Source of the DNA: Acidobacteriota bacterium
GTDB taxonomy: Bacteria; Acidobacteriota; Vicinamibacteria; Vicinamibacterales; CAVVIG01
Direction: 5' to 3'
NCBI GenBank assembly: GCA_025463215.1
Contig: JAOBWF010000146.1
Span: forward strand, 1 to 64,000
DNA: 64,000 nucleotides
Shown here piece after piece: positions 10,531 to 20,852 of this stretch (position 1 is its first letter; every line of letters begins with the position of its first letter). The translations under genes and the position numbers were made by a program. Under the pieces are notes generated by a model, which was given only the letters and a program-made list of their open reading frames with translations, was not told the origin of the DNA and searched no databases.

Positions 10531-11094
10531 ATGGATAATATTGTTGTAAGGCTCGGCGCGCTCGCCATCGTGGGCAGCATCGTACTGGTCGGCGGGTCGG
10601 TCGGTGCGCAGCAGCGGCGCACACCTCCGCGGACACAGGCGGCGCGGACGCCTGATGCCATTCAGCAGCGCTATGGCGTGCAGGGCTCGTACGACGGCAC
10701 GATGCTGCACCCGGACGGCCGTCGGAGCGCGGCGGTCCCGGTGACGATGGAGGACGGCCGCACAGGCGAGTTCGTGATTCCAACGGACACTCGCCGCGAC
10801 CCACATCCGGCGTACTACCGTGACGACCAGACCGGTGATCTGCATCCGGTGCGAATCGATCCACACGTCACCCGACAGCAGTTTGTCCAGAACCCGCGGG
10901 CCGTACGCTTTCAGCCGGAGCCCCGGCATACGAATAAGCAGTCATGGGAGAGCGATGCGCTCCTGGTTGGTGGCGGCGCTGGCGGTGGGGCGCTGATTGG
11001 CGCCGCGGCGGGTGGCGCGAAGGGCGCCGGCGTGGGCGCGGTGGCGGGCGGCGTCGCCGGCCTGATTTACGACCTCGTCAAGAACAAGCGCTAA
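10531..11094 (+). CDS. Secreted glycine-zipper-containing hypothetical protein
   Basis: ATG after GGAGGGG; signal peptide; C-terminal GGGAGGGALIGAAAGGAKGAGVGAVAGGVAGLIYD. Confidence 0.7.
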   Translation: MDNIVVRLGALAIVGSIVLVGGSVGAQQRRTPPRTQAARTPDAIQQRYGVQGSYDGTMLHPDGRRSAAVPVTMEDGRTGEFVIPTDTRRDPHPAYYRDDQTGDLHPVRIDPHVTRQQFVQNPRAVRFQPEPRHTNKQSWESDALLVGGGAGGGALIGAAAGGAKGAGVGAVAGGVAGLIYDLVKNKR

Positions 11095-11197
11095 TCAGAT
11101 CGAGCACGCCGGCCACAACGAGCTGTGGGAGCGGGAAGCACAGGCCGACACGCGTTCCATGTCGGGGCCCTGTTTTTCTAGGGTCCGCCCCGGTCCA

Positions 11198-12073
11198 TCA
11201 TTTCCTCGTGGCGAGATATCCGGCACGGGTCCGGACAGTCAGGCGTCCAGGACCCGACACCGCGATACGAATCGCGCGGTAGCTGTCGTCGAGCGCCTGA
11301 TTGAGCGGGGCGTACGCGATCGTGTACTGATTCCGGATCTGCCGCGCGATCTCGAGGGCGACGGGGCCAATCGCGTCGATGTTCGCCGGATAATAGGCCA
11401 TCCCGCCGGTCCGCTCCGCGAGCCGATCCAATTCATGCCGACCCTGTATGACCCGATCCTGCGCGCCGAACAGCCCCACCGCGAAGATGACCGTATCGCG
11501 CTGCAGCGCTTGCTGCTCGATCCGCTCGCGCGTCGCCACACTCGCGTTGTCGATGCCGTCGGTGACGACCAGCAGCACTTTGCGATCGCGCGTACCGTGC
11601 TCGATCAGATAGGTCTGCGCCACGTCGATCGCGTCCCGCATCGCGGTACCGCCGATGGCGTCGACCCGGGCGATGCCCGCTTCGAGCACCCCGACGTCGG
11701 TCGTGAACGGCACGTCGATGCGCGCCTTGTCGTTGAAGTTGAGGACGAAGATTTCGTCCTCGGAGTTGGACGCGCGCGCAAGCGCCAGCGCCGCGGCTTC
11801 CACCTTCGACCGCAGCAGCCGCATGCTGCCGCTGTTGTCGATCAGGACGCCAAGCGAAACCGGGATGTCGTCGCGGCGAAACAGCGTGATGGGTTGCGGT
11901 TTGCCGTTCTCGAACACAGTGAAGGCCGCGCGGTCGAGGGTGGTGATCAGTTCACCAAGGGCGTTCCTGACGGTGGCGTGAACCACGACGAGCCGGGTCT
12001 CCGCGCGAAACGGCGGTTGTTGTGCGAGTATGTCGAGCGACGCCAGCAGCGCGATCGCGGCGAGGATCTTCAC
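11198..12073 (-). CDS. VWA-domain protein (Acidobacterial type)
   Basis: MIDAS-like DNSGSM in VSLGVLIDNSGSMRLLRSKVEAAA; N-terminal FRAETRLVVVHATVRNALGELITTLDRAAFTVFENGKPQ. Confidence 0.88.
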   Translation of the reverse strand: MKILAAIALLASLDILAQQPPFRAETRLVVVHATVRNALGELITTLDRAAFTVFENGKPQPITLFRRDDIPVSLGVLIDNSGSMRLLRSKVEAAALALARASNSEDEIFVLNFNDKARIDVPFTTDVGVLEAGIARVDAIGGTAMRDAIDVAQTYLIEHGTRDRKVLLVVTDGIDNASVATRERIEQQALQRDTVIFAVGLFGAQDRVIQGRHELDRLAERTGGMAYYPANIDAIGPVALEIARQIRNQYTIAYAPLNQALDDSYRAIRIAVSGPGRLTVRTRAGYLATRK

Positions 12074-13485
12074 CGGACCGGAGTGCCGGGGGCCAGACGC
12101 ACCTGAATCGGCGTGTCGGCCGGGAACGTCACCTCGCGCCCCTTGCCGAGCACATTCGTGTAGATCGTGCGAGCGGCCCCGTACACGCCCATCGCGATCC
12201 CGACCGGGCGCGTGATCTGGCTGACCGCCGCGCCGATCAATCCCATCCCGATGAAGCCGCCGACGCCGCGGCTGCCCACACCCGATCCCGCGGTCCTGAT
12301 CGATCCATCGCCGTCCGGGTCGGCGAAACTGTGGCCGTCGCCCTCGAGGGAGCCGTGAAGGGCCAGCAGGGACAGCGCCGGGGCGATGAACCGCGTTTTC
12401 GAGTTCTCGAGCGTCGCGCCCCCCTCATCATCGACGGCGACGCGATCGTCCCGGCTCGCGTCGATCGCATGCAGCGCGCCCAACAGCGGTGCGGACGGCT
12501 GATTCGGCACCTGCACGCGCTGGAACAGGAACCGCAATTCGCCGTTGCGATGGAACCGCCGCGCAGGGGTCGCGCGCGTGATCTCGCCCGTCAGCGTCGT
12601 CCCTTCAGGGAAAATGACGCGGTGATCCGCCGAGAACACCGTCTCCGTAATGATGGCTTCGAACCGTGTACCGCGCGGGGTCTTCGACGAGTCGAGGGTG
12701 GTGGCGAGACGCGCGGTGAGCAAGCTGTCGGGGGCCGGCGCCGTCCCGGCGGCCGCTGCGGCCTCTGGAACCACTCGGCCGAATGAAAGCGGAGACGATA
12801 GCTCGGCGTCGTACACCGTACCCGTGGCGAGATACTGCGGGTGATAGGGCAGTTGCTGCACGGCGGCGTCCGTCAGTCGCCGTATCTGCCCCGGTTGCCT
12901 GATGGATTTGATCGACGCGAATGTATCGCTGACCGTTTGCTTCGCCCCGGCGATGGCGTCAGTCGTCCGCTGCCGCACTTCATTTCGCGCGCGAGAGACC
13001 AGCGTGGGGCTCGCAACGTCGACGTCGGCGGCGGCCGGCTGTTGTGATCCGCCGGCGAACCGTCGGGTCACACGCGGAATCCCGCCCTTCACGATCGTGT
13101 CGATCGGAAGTTCAGGGCCCTCGTCCAGCAGCAGCGTGTCGAATTGGAGTACCGCATGTTTCATCGGCGAGAAGTTGCCGCCGATGTACGCGCGCGCGCG
13201 AACGAACTTCGATCCGCTGTCGATCTGCGCGACGTGACCCCGGACCCGCGTGCCGACGGCAATGACGATGCGATCGTACGCGTAGACCGGCTCGGTCACC
13301 GTCGCCGTCACCGGCTGTCCGACGTGCGTCAACCGGATTCGCCGGTCGAGCGCAACTCGAAGTGGACGTCCGGCGTTCACGATGAGCTCGATTGAAGGGC
13401 GATCGGACTGGGCGGTCGCCGTTCGGGCAATCCCCGCAAGGCCCAGCAGAGCTGTGAGACTGGCAATCAACAGTCTAGGGCGCAC
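12070..13485 (-). CDS. Secreted hypothetical protein, translationally coupled to VWA gene
   Basis: GTG start with upstream GCAGGAGGT; signal peptide VRPRLLIASLTALLGLAGIARTATAQ; 4-bp overlap with VWA gene. Confidence 0.7.
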   Translation of the reverse strand: MRPRLLIASLTALLGLAGIARTATAQSDRPSIELIVNAGRPLRVALDRRIRLTHVGQPVTATVTEPVYAYDRIVIAVGTRVRGHVAQIDSGSKFVRARAYIGGNFSPMKHAVLQFDTLLLDEGPELPIDTIVKGGIPRVTRRFAGGSQQPAAADVDVASPTLVSRARNEVRQRTTDAIAGAKQTVSDTFASIKSIRQPGQIRRLTDAAVQQLPYHPQYLATGTVYDAELSSPLSFGRVVPEAAAAAGTAPAPDSLLTARLATTLDSSKTPRGTRFEAIITETVFSADHRVIFPEGTTLTGEITRATPARRFHRNGELRFLFQRVQVPNQPSAPLLGALHAIDASRDDRVAVDDEGGATLENSKTRFIAPALSLLALHGSLEGDGHSFADPDGDGSIRTAGSGVGSRGVGGFIGMGLIGAAVSQITRPVGIAMGVYGAARTIYTNVLGKGREVTFPADTPIQVRLAPGTPVR

Positions 13486-13549
13486 GGTAGAACCTCCTGC
13501 GGAATGAGCGTTGATCCTACCCCTCCGGCCGCGCGACGACGTAAGGAAA

Positions 13550-15940
13550 TCACGAAGGATGACCAAACAATTCGACGGCGGCCTGTGTCTCACCTTCGAC
13601 AAAATCGATTTCCAGCAGCAGACGCGTGGAGGGCAACGGCGCCGGCGGCACATCAGCGAACCACACGCCGAGGATCGTCGGCGATCCCACCGCCTCGTGT
13701 CGGTCGTGCCATTCGTTGGAGGTCCAGCGGAGCGTGAACGGCGCGCCCGCGATCACGCGGAGTCGGCACCCTCGGCGTATCGACGAGACGGGTCGCTTCT
13801 GGCTCCATATTTCCAACGGCACGCGATCAGCGCGAGTTCCGCGGCTGTAACGCGCTCGCACCGGCTCGACGATGTCGAACACCCGTCGGTCGGCGATCGA
13901 ACGCACGAGCTTGATATATTCGGCATGCGCCCAGACGAGAGGGATGGCCGCGCCGGTCGGGCCGCCGGCAACCAGGCGCTTGTCAGGTAGGTTGCCCTGG
14001 TCCCAGACCTGCTCGGGCAACAGGCCGATGCCGACCGCGAATCCCTGCAGCGCGCGGAGATACGGTTCGGGATCGCGTCCGGCGGCGAGTTCGTAGTGAC
14101 CGCGTTCCCCTGTCAGCAGCGGCCACGGACGTCCCACGCCGGATCCCTTGAACGACGTCCCGTCGACCCGCTGCCCGTAGCCATCGTGATTGTACCGACA
14201 CCAGGCGGGCCCCTGCGGTAGGTCGCGTCGTAACACCGCGTCGACCACTTTCAGCGACTCCACGACGATCGGGTCGAGCGCATCACGAACGCCATACCGC
14301 ACCAGTTCCAGGAAGCCGGCATCGACGATGTCTTTGGCCGGATAGTCGACGCGCCCGTCCGGCGGCTGATTGGCGAGGATCAACGTGCCGGTGTTCGGAT
14401 CTTCGCGACCACCGGTATTCGGGTTGATGCGGATGTAGTGACGCGGCACATCCGGATGGAGGGAGCCCTGCGTCGTGACGGTCCATCGTTCGACGTGCGA
14501 CTCGAGAAAATCCGCATAGTCGCGAACGAAGTCGGCTGTGTGCGCGTCTCCGCTGGCCGCCAGGAGCTCGGCGGCGCAGATCAGTCCGGCGATGGTAATC
14601 GCCAGCGTCGACGGCGAGAGGCCGGCCGCTTCTTCCCACCGCTCCTGCGGAGTGACCGGCCCTTCGCGCATCAGGAATCCGCAGGCGGCGGCGGCCATGG
14701 CGGTGGGATCGAATCCTCCCAGGCCATTCGCCTGTTGCAGGCGCCACGCGAGGACGAGGGGGAAAGCCACTTCGTCGAGTTGCACGCCGTTCCAGTAGGG
14801 ACGTCCATCAATCCAGAAATTCTGGAAGACGCCGCCGTCGGCTCGCTGCGAGATGGCCAAATACACGAGGACGCGGAGCGGGGTCGCCAGATCGCCGACC
14901 GCGAGCAGCGCGGTCGCGGCCTGCACCAGGTCGCGAGTCCACACCAGGTGGTATCCACCCAATTCCTCGTCGCCTTTGCTGCTGCCCCACGGAATGCTGA
15001 GGGCGGCGATCATGGCCCCCGGGTACGATTTGTCCTCGTGCGCCAACAGGAGATTCACGCTGCGTTCGTGGAGCAGGGCGGCGCGCCGGTCGGGCGCATC
15101 GACGGCGAGCGTGAACCGTCGCGAGGTCCGATGCCATTCGTCACGAAAGCGCTGCAGGCTGGCCTCGAATGGCGTGACCAGCGATTGGAACAGCGTGGTG
15201 ATCGCGCGGTGCCGCGTGTCGCCGAACGCGAGCCCCAGCGTGAAGTCGGCACCGCGTGCGAGGTCGATCTGCGCGGTGATCGCGATGTTGCCGTCGTACG
15301 CCGCGTGGTACGTCCAATCGAGCGTGCGATTGTCGTGCAGGTCAGTCCAGCCGTCGTTCACGGCGACGTACCCGCACGAGCGGCGGATCAGCGGCGCCGT
15401 CGCCCCGAGCGCCATCCAGGTGCCGCCTTTGAACGCGACAATGATCGGTCCGCCCTTCGTATCGACGACTTCGGCGTTGTTGTGCCAGCCGCCGATCTCC
15501 AGGTGCGGCGCGCACAGGACGTAGAGCTGCAGACGGTTCAGCACCTCGGGCGCCGCGTCGAGCCGCGTCCGCATGAGCACGCAATCCTGGTGCGGATGAC
15601 CGATGAGGGTCTTCCGGAGGGTGTAACGTGGCTCGTCGGCGACGTTGACAATCTCGAACCCGAGGGAGGCATCGTCCACGCAATCGATGCTGGACGTCGT
15701 GTTGCGCCGTTCATCGTGGAAGAAGGTGGCGCCGTCGGTGATCAGGAATTGGAGATCGCGGATTTGAGGAGTATCGATCGTCGGATAGAAGACTTCGGTA
15801 AGGATCCCGGCGGCGACGGTGTACCAGACGCGACTGGCCGTTGAATAGGCGGTGCCCACCGCCTCCTTGGCGCCACGCGTCCAGCGCGGCGGCATGCCGG
15901 GCCCGCCCGGCGCCGCGTCGGCACATTTCGCCGTGTCCAT
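13550..15940 (-). CDS. Glucan 1,4-alpha-glucosidase (GH15 glucoamylase)
   Basis: MDTAKCADAAPGGPGMPPRWTRGAKEAVGTAYSTASRVWYTVAAGILTEVFYPTIDTPQIRDLQFLITDG...; ...GYHLVWTRDLVQAATALLA. Confidence 0.93.
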   Translation of the reverse strand: MDTAKCADAAPGGPGMPPRWTRGAKEAVGTAYSTASRVWYTVAAGILTEVFYPTIDTPQIRDLQFLITDGATFFHDERRNTTSSIDCVDDASLGFEIVNVADEPRYTLRKTLIGHPHQDCVLMRTRLDAAPEVLNRLQLYVLCAPHLEIGGWHNNAEVVDTKGGPIIVAFKGGTWMALGATAPLIRRSCGYVAVNDGWTDLHDNRTLDWTYHAAYDGNIAITAQIDLARGADFTLGLAFGDTRHRAITTLFQSLVTPFEASLQRFRDEWHRTSRRFTLAVDAPDRRAALLHERSVNLLLAHEDKSYPGAMIAALSIPWGSSKGDEELGGYHLVWTRDLVQAATALLAVGDLATPLRVLVYLAISQRADGGVFQNFWIDGRPYWNGVQLDEVAFPLVLAWRLQQANGLGGFDPTAMAAAACGFLMREGPVTPQERWEEAAGLSPSTLAITIAGLICAAELLAASGDAHTADFVRDYADFLESHVERWTVTTQGSLHPDVPRHYIRINPNTGGREDPNTGTLILANQPPDGRVDYPAKDIVDAGFLELVRYGVRDALDPIVVESLKVVDAVLRRDLPQGPAWCRYNHDGYGQRVDGTSFKGSGVGRPWPLLTGERGHYELAAGRDPEPYLRALQGFAVGIGLLPEQVWDQGNLPDKRLVAGGPTGAAIPLVWAHAEYIKLVRSIADRRVFDIVEPVRARYSRGTRADRVPLEIWSQKRPVSSIRRGCRLRVIAGAPFTLRWTSNEWHDRHEAVGSPTILGVWFADVPPAPLPSTRLLLEIDFVEGETQAAVELFGHPS

Positions 15941-16177
15941 CCTGCGAGTATGCCCTGTAGACAGGTGACGTGCGCATTCTGGTCGTCGATGGAGGCGGCG
16001 CACACGTCAAGGTGCTCGCGACCGCGCAACGGATCCACTCGAGATGCCACCCGGCCCGAAGATGACGCGCGTAGCGGCGGACGTCGGCGGGTGGGGGCTG
16101 CCGACCGCGCCACCCGAGACATGGACGCTCGGACTCGACTGCGCATTCGCGTGGATGGCGGATACCGGGGGGCAGTG

Positions 16178-17839
16178 TCACCGAACCAGCTGAAGAACAT
16201 GCCGGCGCACGACGTATATCTGGCTGGTGGCCTGCCACGACGATTGGGGGACCGTGAGGATCCGCAGCAGGTCTGAACCCGGAAGGAGGCTGTTGCTGAT
16301 CACGTACGGGGGTTGACGGTCTGACGTCACGAACGGGACATCGTACCGGCGATTCGCGCCCGGCGGAAGGTGCTCCGGGTGTGCATACAGACGCCAGCCA
16401 TTCAGTGCGTAGCCTGCGTCAACATCCCACGGTGGGACGCCCGTCCGCTCGAGATCCTCTGCCGCCCGTGCCGCCGTCCCGTTGAAGGCGAGCATGTCGC
16501 GCGTGCCGGTGATGCCGACAGCTGCCCAGACGACGAGCAGCGCGGCGGCATACCGCTGGGCACGATCGTCGCTGTCCACCGCCCGCGCGGCGGCGATGAT
16601 CACCAGCGGGGCGAGGACGAGATAATACCGATCGTTGTAGAGCCACAGCGCATGGATACATGCGATGTGCAACGCTGCGAGTGCGAGAAGGATTGCATCC
16701 CCTCCCCGCCAACCGGATCGACGCACGACGTGCCGTGCCGCGATGGCGGCCAGGGCCCCGACCGCGAGAAGGCCGAGGATCATTACGATCGGCATCATGC
16801 GCACCGACCAGGGGGACGGTACGAGAGCGCCCGCGATCATCGCCCGCGCCGCGATATCCTGCAGGCTCCACGTTTGCCAATTGGGCAGCGGCCGCACGGC
16901 GTAGCCGAGCAGCCAGCTCACGGAGGCGATCGCCAGCGCACCAATGACGGTGCTGGCAGCGCGACGCCAGCGGGTCGCATACGCGAGCAGCAGGGGCGCA
17001 ACCGGAAACGCGGCAATCACCGCCACTTCCACAGTCCATCGCACGTACGAGGTGATCGGGACCATGAACCACCAGCGTAAATAACTGACGCGGATCGCTG
17101 CCCAGTCGAGCGGTGCCAGGACACGCGGCAGGACGATCTGCAGACCGCCGATGAGCACGAGCGTCGCCGCCGCGACCGGCACGACAGCGCGCCGCACCGC
17201 GGGTGGTGCGCCGGAGCGGCGACTCGCCGCCGCGAGTACGGCAAGCGGCAAGACGATCCCGATCGGCCGGATCAGGTAGGCCGCGATCGCGCACCCGCAA
17301 CCTGCCCACAACGCCCACACGCTGTCGCGCCGGATCGCTCTGACATACCAGTACAGCGCCATGGTCGAACAGGCGATGAAGGGCACTTCCGTCATGAAGG
17401 AGAACGACAGCGCGAAATACAGCGGATGGAAGGCGAGCGCAACCGCGCCGATGAGCCCTGTTCTGACCCGGCAGCCGAGCTCGCGCAGCGTCAGGTAAAG
17501 GGACCAGCAACCAAGCGCTGACAGCACGACGGTCGAGGCGCGCAGCACGACGAACGAGAATCCAAGCGCCCGGGCGAAGAGCGCGCCCCAGAGAATCTGC
17601 GTGATCGGGTAGAACGCGCTGATTTCGAGAACGCGCAGTTGCCGCGTCTGCAGAAGGTGTTCGACGCTCCAGGCATACACCCAGTCGTCGATGACCGGCA
17701 CGTTGGCGCGCGGGGCGACGAGCGCCCAGCTGGCGCCGTATATGGCGAGGATGATGACGAGCGCCCATGACCCGTCCCGGGAGCCGCTCCGCGCGAGCGG
17801 CGGCGTGGACCGGCCGTCCTCCTTGAACGTCACGCCCAT
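16178..17839 (-). CDS. Multi-TM glycosyltransferase (GT39/ArnT-like)
   Basis: Many TM segments; NVPVIDDWVYAWSVEHLLQTRQLRVLEISAFYPITQILWGALFARALGFSF. Confidence 0.78.
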   Translation of the reverse strand: MGVTFKEDGRSTPPLARSGSRDGSWALVIILAIYGASWALVAPRANVPVIDDWVYAWSVEHLLQTRQLRVLEISAFYPITQILWGALFARALGFSFVVLRASTVVLSALGCWSLYLTLRELGCRVRTGLIGAVALAFHPLYFALSFSFMTEVPFIACSTMALYWYVRAIRRDSVWALWAGCGCAIAAYLIRPIGIVLPLAVLAAASRRSGAPPAVRRAVVPVAAATLVLIGGLQIVLPRVLAPLDWAAIRVSYLRWWFMVPITSYVRWTVEVAVIAAFPVAPLLLAYATRWRRAASTVIGALAIASVSWLLGYAVRPLPNWQTWSLQDIAARAMIAGALVPSPWSVRMMPIVMILGLLAVGALAAIAARHVVRRSGWRGGDAILLALAALHIACIHALWLYNDRYYLVLAPLVIIAAARAVDSDDRAQRYAAALLVVWAAVGITGTRDMLAFNGTAARAAEDLERTGVPPWDVDAGYALNGWRLYAHPEHLPPGANRRYDVPFVTSDRQPPYVISNSLLPGSDLLRILTVPQSSWQATSQIYVVRRHVLQLVR

Positions 17840-18015
17840 AGTCTAGCGATAGACGCCGGCGAGCGGCTCCGCGCGCCCTACCGCAGCGCCGATGCCCTCG
17901 CAGGCTTCGTTCGGCTTCATCTGAACCGACACCGCGTTCATGGATCGGCGCTTGCTCCGCGCGGAACGCCGGGCGCTGCGCACGGCCGTTCGGATGATCA
18001 AAGGAGAAGCGCACC

Positions 18016-20718
18016 ATGATTCGACACATTGGGTTCCTTTTTCTGGCAATCGTGTGCGCTCTTCAAAGCGGGCGCGTGAGCCGCGCGTTCGCGCCAGTCG
18101 AGCCAAGACCCGCCGCCGCCGTAACAGCCGGGCTCGTCTTCGAGCGCAATCAAGGACAGGCGCCCGATGCATTTCAGCTGATCGGGAGATCGGGCACGTA
18201 CGACATGGCCTTTGCGCAGGAGTACATCGGGTTGGCGTTCAAGGACATGCATCGCCGGACCGCGTCGGTGTCGCTGGTGTTTCAAGGGGCGGAGACCCCG
18301 ACGATCAGCGCCGAGCGACAGCTCGACGGGTACGTGAACTACATACGGGGCCCACGTCCGAACTCGTGGCTCCGCGGCGTTCCCACGTATGAGCGCGTGC
18401 GGTACGCAGGACTCTACGACGGCATCGACGCCGTCTTCTACGGGTCCGATCGACAGCTCGAATACGATCTCGAAGTCGCCCCTCGTGCGGATCCGACGCG
18501 CATCGCGCTCACGTTCCATGGCGCCGATGCGATCGATCTCGACGCCGATGGCTCCCTGGTCGTCACGACGGGGAACCACACATTCACGCAGCGTTCGCCC
18601 GTGGCATATCAGCAGAGTGGGCAACGCCGGCAGCACGTCGCTGCGTCGTACCGCGTCGAATCGGATCGCGTGACCATTGCGCTCGGACCCTATGATCGCG
18701 AACGGCCCCTCGTGATTGACCCGGTGATCGCCTACGCGACGCTCCTCGGTGGCAGCTCGGGGGATACCGTCAGCGCGATCGCGGCGGACCGCAGCGGTCA
18801 TGCCTTTGTGACCGGCTTCACCTGCTCCGTCGACTTTCCGAACACGCACGCGACCACGAAGCTCCCGAACGAGGACCAGGACGACTGCGATCTGTACGTG
18901 ACGAAGATGGCGGCCGATGGACGATCGTTCATCTACTCGACGATCATCGGCGGCAGTAGCTTCGATCAAGGTGCCTCGATTGCGGTCGATCCGACCGGCG
19001 CCGCCTACGTGACCGGGGCGACTTCCTCAGCCGATTTTCCGACGACCGCCGGCGCGCTCGATGCATCCTGCGGCGAGACCGGCCTGTCCACCCGCTGTCC
19101 GGAGCAGGATGCGTTCGTCATCAAACTCAATCCAGCGGGTTCGGCGCTGGTCTACAGCACCTATCTCGGTGGGGCGCGATCGGATGCCGGACTCGGCATC
19201 GCCGTGAATGCCCGCGGCGCCGCCTTCGTCACGGGATGGACCAGCAGTGCGGACTTTCCCACGACACCGACCGCGTTCAGCCGCAGGTTCCAGGCGAGTG
19301 ACGCTTTCTTGACGATTCTGCTGGCCAACGGCGGCCTCTCCTATTCCACATTGATCGGCGGTCGCAACACCGATCAAGCCACCTCGATCGCGGTTGACGG
19401 CGGTGACAATGCCTACATCGCCGGCTGGACCGGCTCGCCCGATTTCCCCATCAAAGGCGGGTTTCAGAAGACGATGACGTTCGTGAACAACGCCGGTTCG
19501 GAAGGATGGGTCGCAAAGTTCGACGCCCGCGGCGTCCTCGCGTTCTCGAGCTATTTCGGCGGCGACCGAGGGGATATCGTGCAGAGCATCGCCGTCCACT
19601 CGAGCGGCATCTACATCGGCGGCTTGACGACCTCGTCGACCATTCCCGGCGCAACCGCTGGCGGTAGCGATACCAACACCGTCGGTTTCGTCTCGCAGAT
19701 CACCGGCAGCGGTTCCAGACTGATTGCCACGCGCGTCCTCGCCGCGCCGCCCGCGGTCCGGGTGGGAGGCGTCGCCATCAGCGGCGGCGTCGCGCACGTC
19801 GTCGGCGATACTTCTTCCGCCGGAGGTTTTCCGACAACGGCCGATGCCCCTCAGCCCATGAATACGAGAGGCACCGCCGTGTTCTACACGACCTGGCCGA
19901 TCGAGCCGTCGGGTGTGATCGCCAGCCGGCCCAGCTTCTCGACCGTGTTCTCGGGCGGCGGTGCATCGTTTGGCGGCCCGGTGACGAGCGACGCGGCGGG
20001 CGGCGTGTTTCTCGGCGGCTTGTTCTTCCCCCCAGGTTTTCCGTACGTCAATGCCGCGCAGGGCCCGGGCTCGACCGCGGCGCATGATTCGGAGGGGGCC
20101 TTCGTGGCGCATTTCGCGGCGAACGATAAATTCACCAGCACCGACGCACGCGACATCGTCCTGTGGGCAGCGGATGCCACGCGGCTCGAAGGTGATTGGA
20201 CGCTGGCGGCCGATCCCGCCGCCGCCGGCGGTCGCCGGTTGTTCGAGCCGGATCGCGGGCAGGTCAAGGTGACGGCGCCGGCCTCTTCACCGATCGACTA
20301 TGCCGAACTGACATTCACGGCGAACGCGGGCGTGCCGTACCGGCTGTGGATCAGAGCCATGGCCCAGAAGAACTCGTTCAACAACGATTCGGTGTGGGTG
20401 CAGTTTTCCGACAGCGTCGATCAGCATGGCCAGCCGCTATGGCGGATCGGCACCGCGTCGGCGACGCCGATCACGCTCGAGGACTGCACGAACTGCGGGC
20501 TCAGCGGGTGGGGCTGGCAGGACAATGGCTTCGGCGTGAGTGTGCTCGGGCCCGTGGTGCGGTTCGCCGCGTCAGGTCCGCACACCATCCGCATACAGCG
20601 GCGCGAAGATGGCATCTCGATCGATCAGGTCCTGCTGTCCAATAACCGCTACCTCAGTGCCGCGCCCGGCACGCCGAAAGATACGACCATCGTGCTGCCC
20701 AAGACGGTGGTGCCGTAA
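18016..20718 (+). CDS. SBBP-repeat beta-propeller protein
   Basis: Repeated YATLLGGSSGDTVSAIAADRSGHAFVTGFT / YSTYLGGARSDAGLGIAVNARGAAFVTGWTSSADFPTT motifs; N-terminal RNQGQ...VRYAGLYDGIDAVFYGSDRQLEYDLEVAP. Confidence 0.9.
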   Translation: MIRHIGFLFLAIVCALQSGRVSRAFAPVEPRPAAAVTAGLVFERNQGQAPDAFQLIGRSGTYDMAFAQEYIGLAFKDMHRRTASVSLVFQGAETPTISAERQLDGYVNYIRGPRPNSWLRGVPTYERVRYAGLYDGIDAVFYGSDRQLEYDLEVAPRADPTRIALTFHGADAIDLDADGSLVVTTGNHTFTQRSPVAYQQSGQRRQHVAASYRVESDRVTIALGPYDRERPLVIDPVIAYATLLGGSSGDTVSAIAADRSGHAFVTGFTCSVDFPNTHATTKLPNEDQDDCDLYVTKMAADGRSFIYSTIIGGSSFDQGASIAVDPTGAAYVTGATSSADFPTTAGALDASCGETGLSTRCPEQDAFVIKLNPAGSALVYSTYLGGARSDAGLGIAVNARGAAFVTGWTSSADFPTTPTAFSRRFQASDAFLTILLANGGLSYSTLIGGRNTDQATSIAVDGGDNAYIAGWTGSPDFPIKGGFQKTMTFVNNAGSEGWVAKFDARGVLAFSSYFGGDRGDIVQSIAVHSSGIYIGGLTTSSTIPGATAGGSDTNTVGFVSQITGSGSRLIATRVLAAPPAVRVGGVAISGGVAHVVGDTSSAGGFPTTADAPQPMNTRGTAVFYTTWPIEPSGVIASRPSFSTVFSGGGASFGGPVTSDAAGGVFLGGLFFPPGFPYVNAAQGPGSTAAHDSEGAFVAHFAANDKFTSTDARDIVLWAADATRLEGDWTLAADPAAAGGRRLFEPDRGQVKVTAPASSPIDYAELTFTANAGVPYRLWIRAMAQKNSFNNDSVWVQFSDSVDQHGQPLWRIGTASATPITLEDCTNCGLSGWGWQDNGFGVSVLGPVVRFAASGPHTIRIQRREDGISIDQVLLSNNRYLSAAPGTPKDTTIVLPKTVVP

Positions 20719-20852
20719 CACTGGACGCCGGACGCCACCGCACGGGTGGCTAGTCACCATCCGGACAGCGACGTTCGGCCCGGAGCGATTCCTGGGAGGG
20801 GTATCGTCCGTCGCGATCACGTTGCTCCAAGGAGGTGAGCTAGGATGTTCTC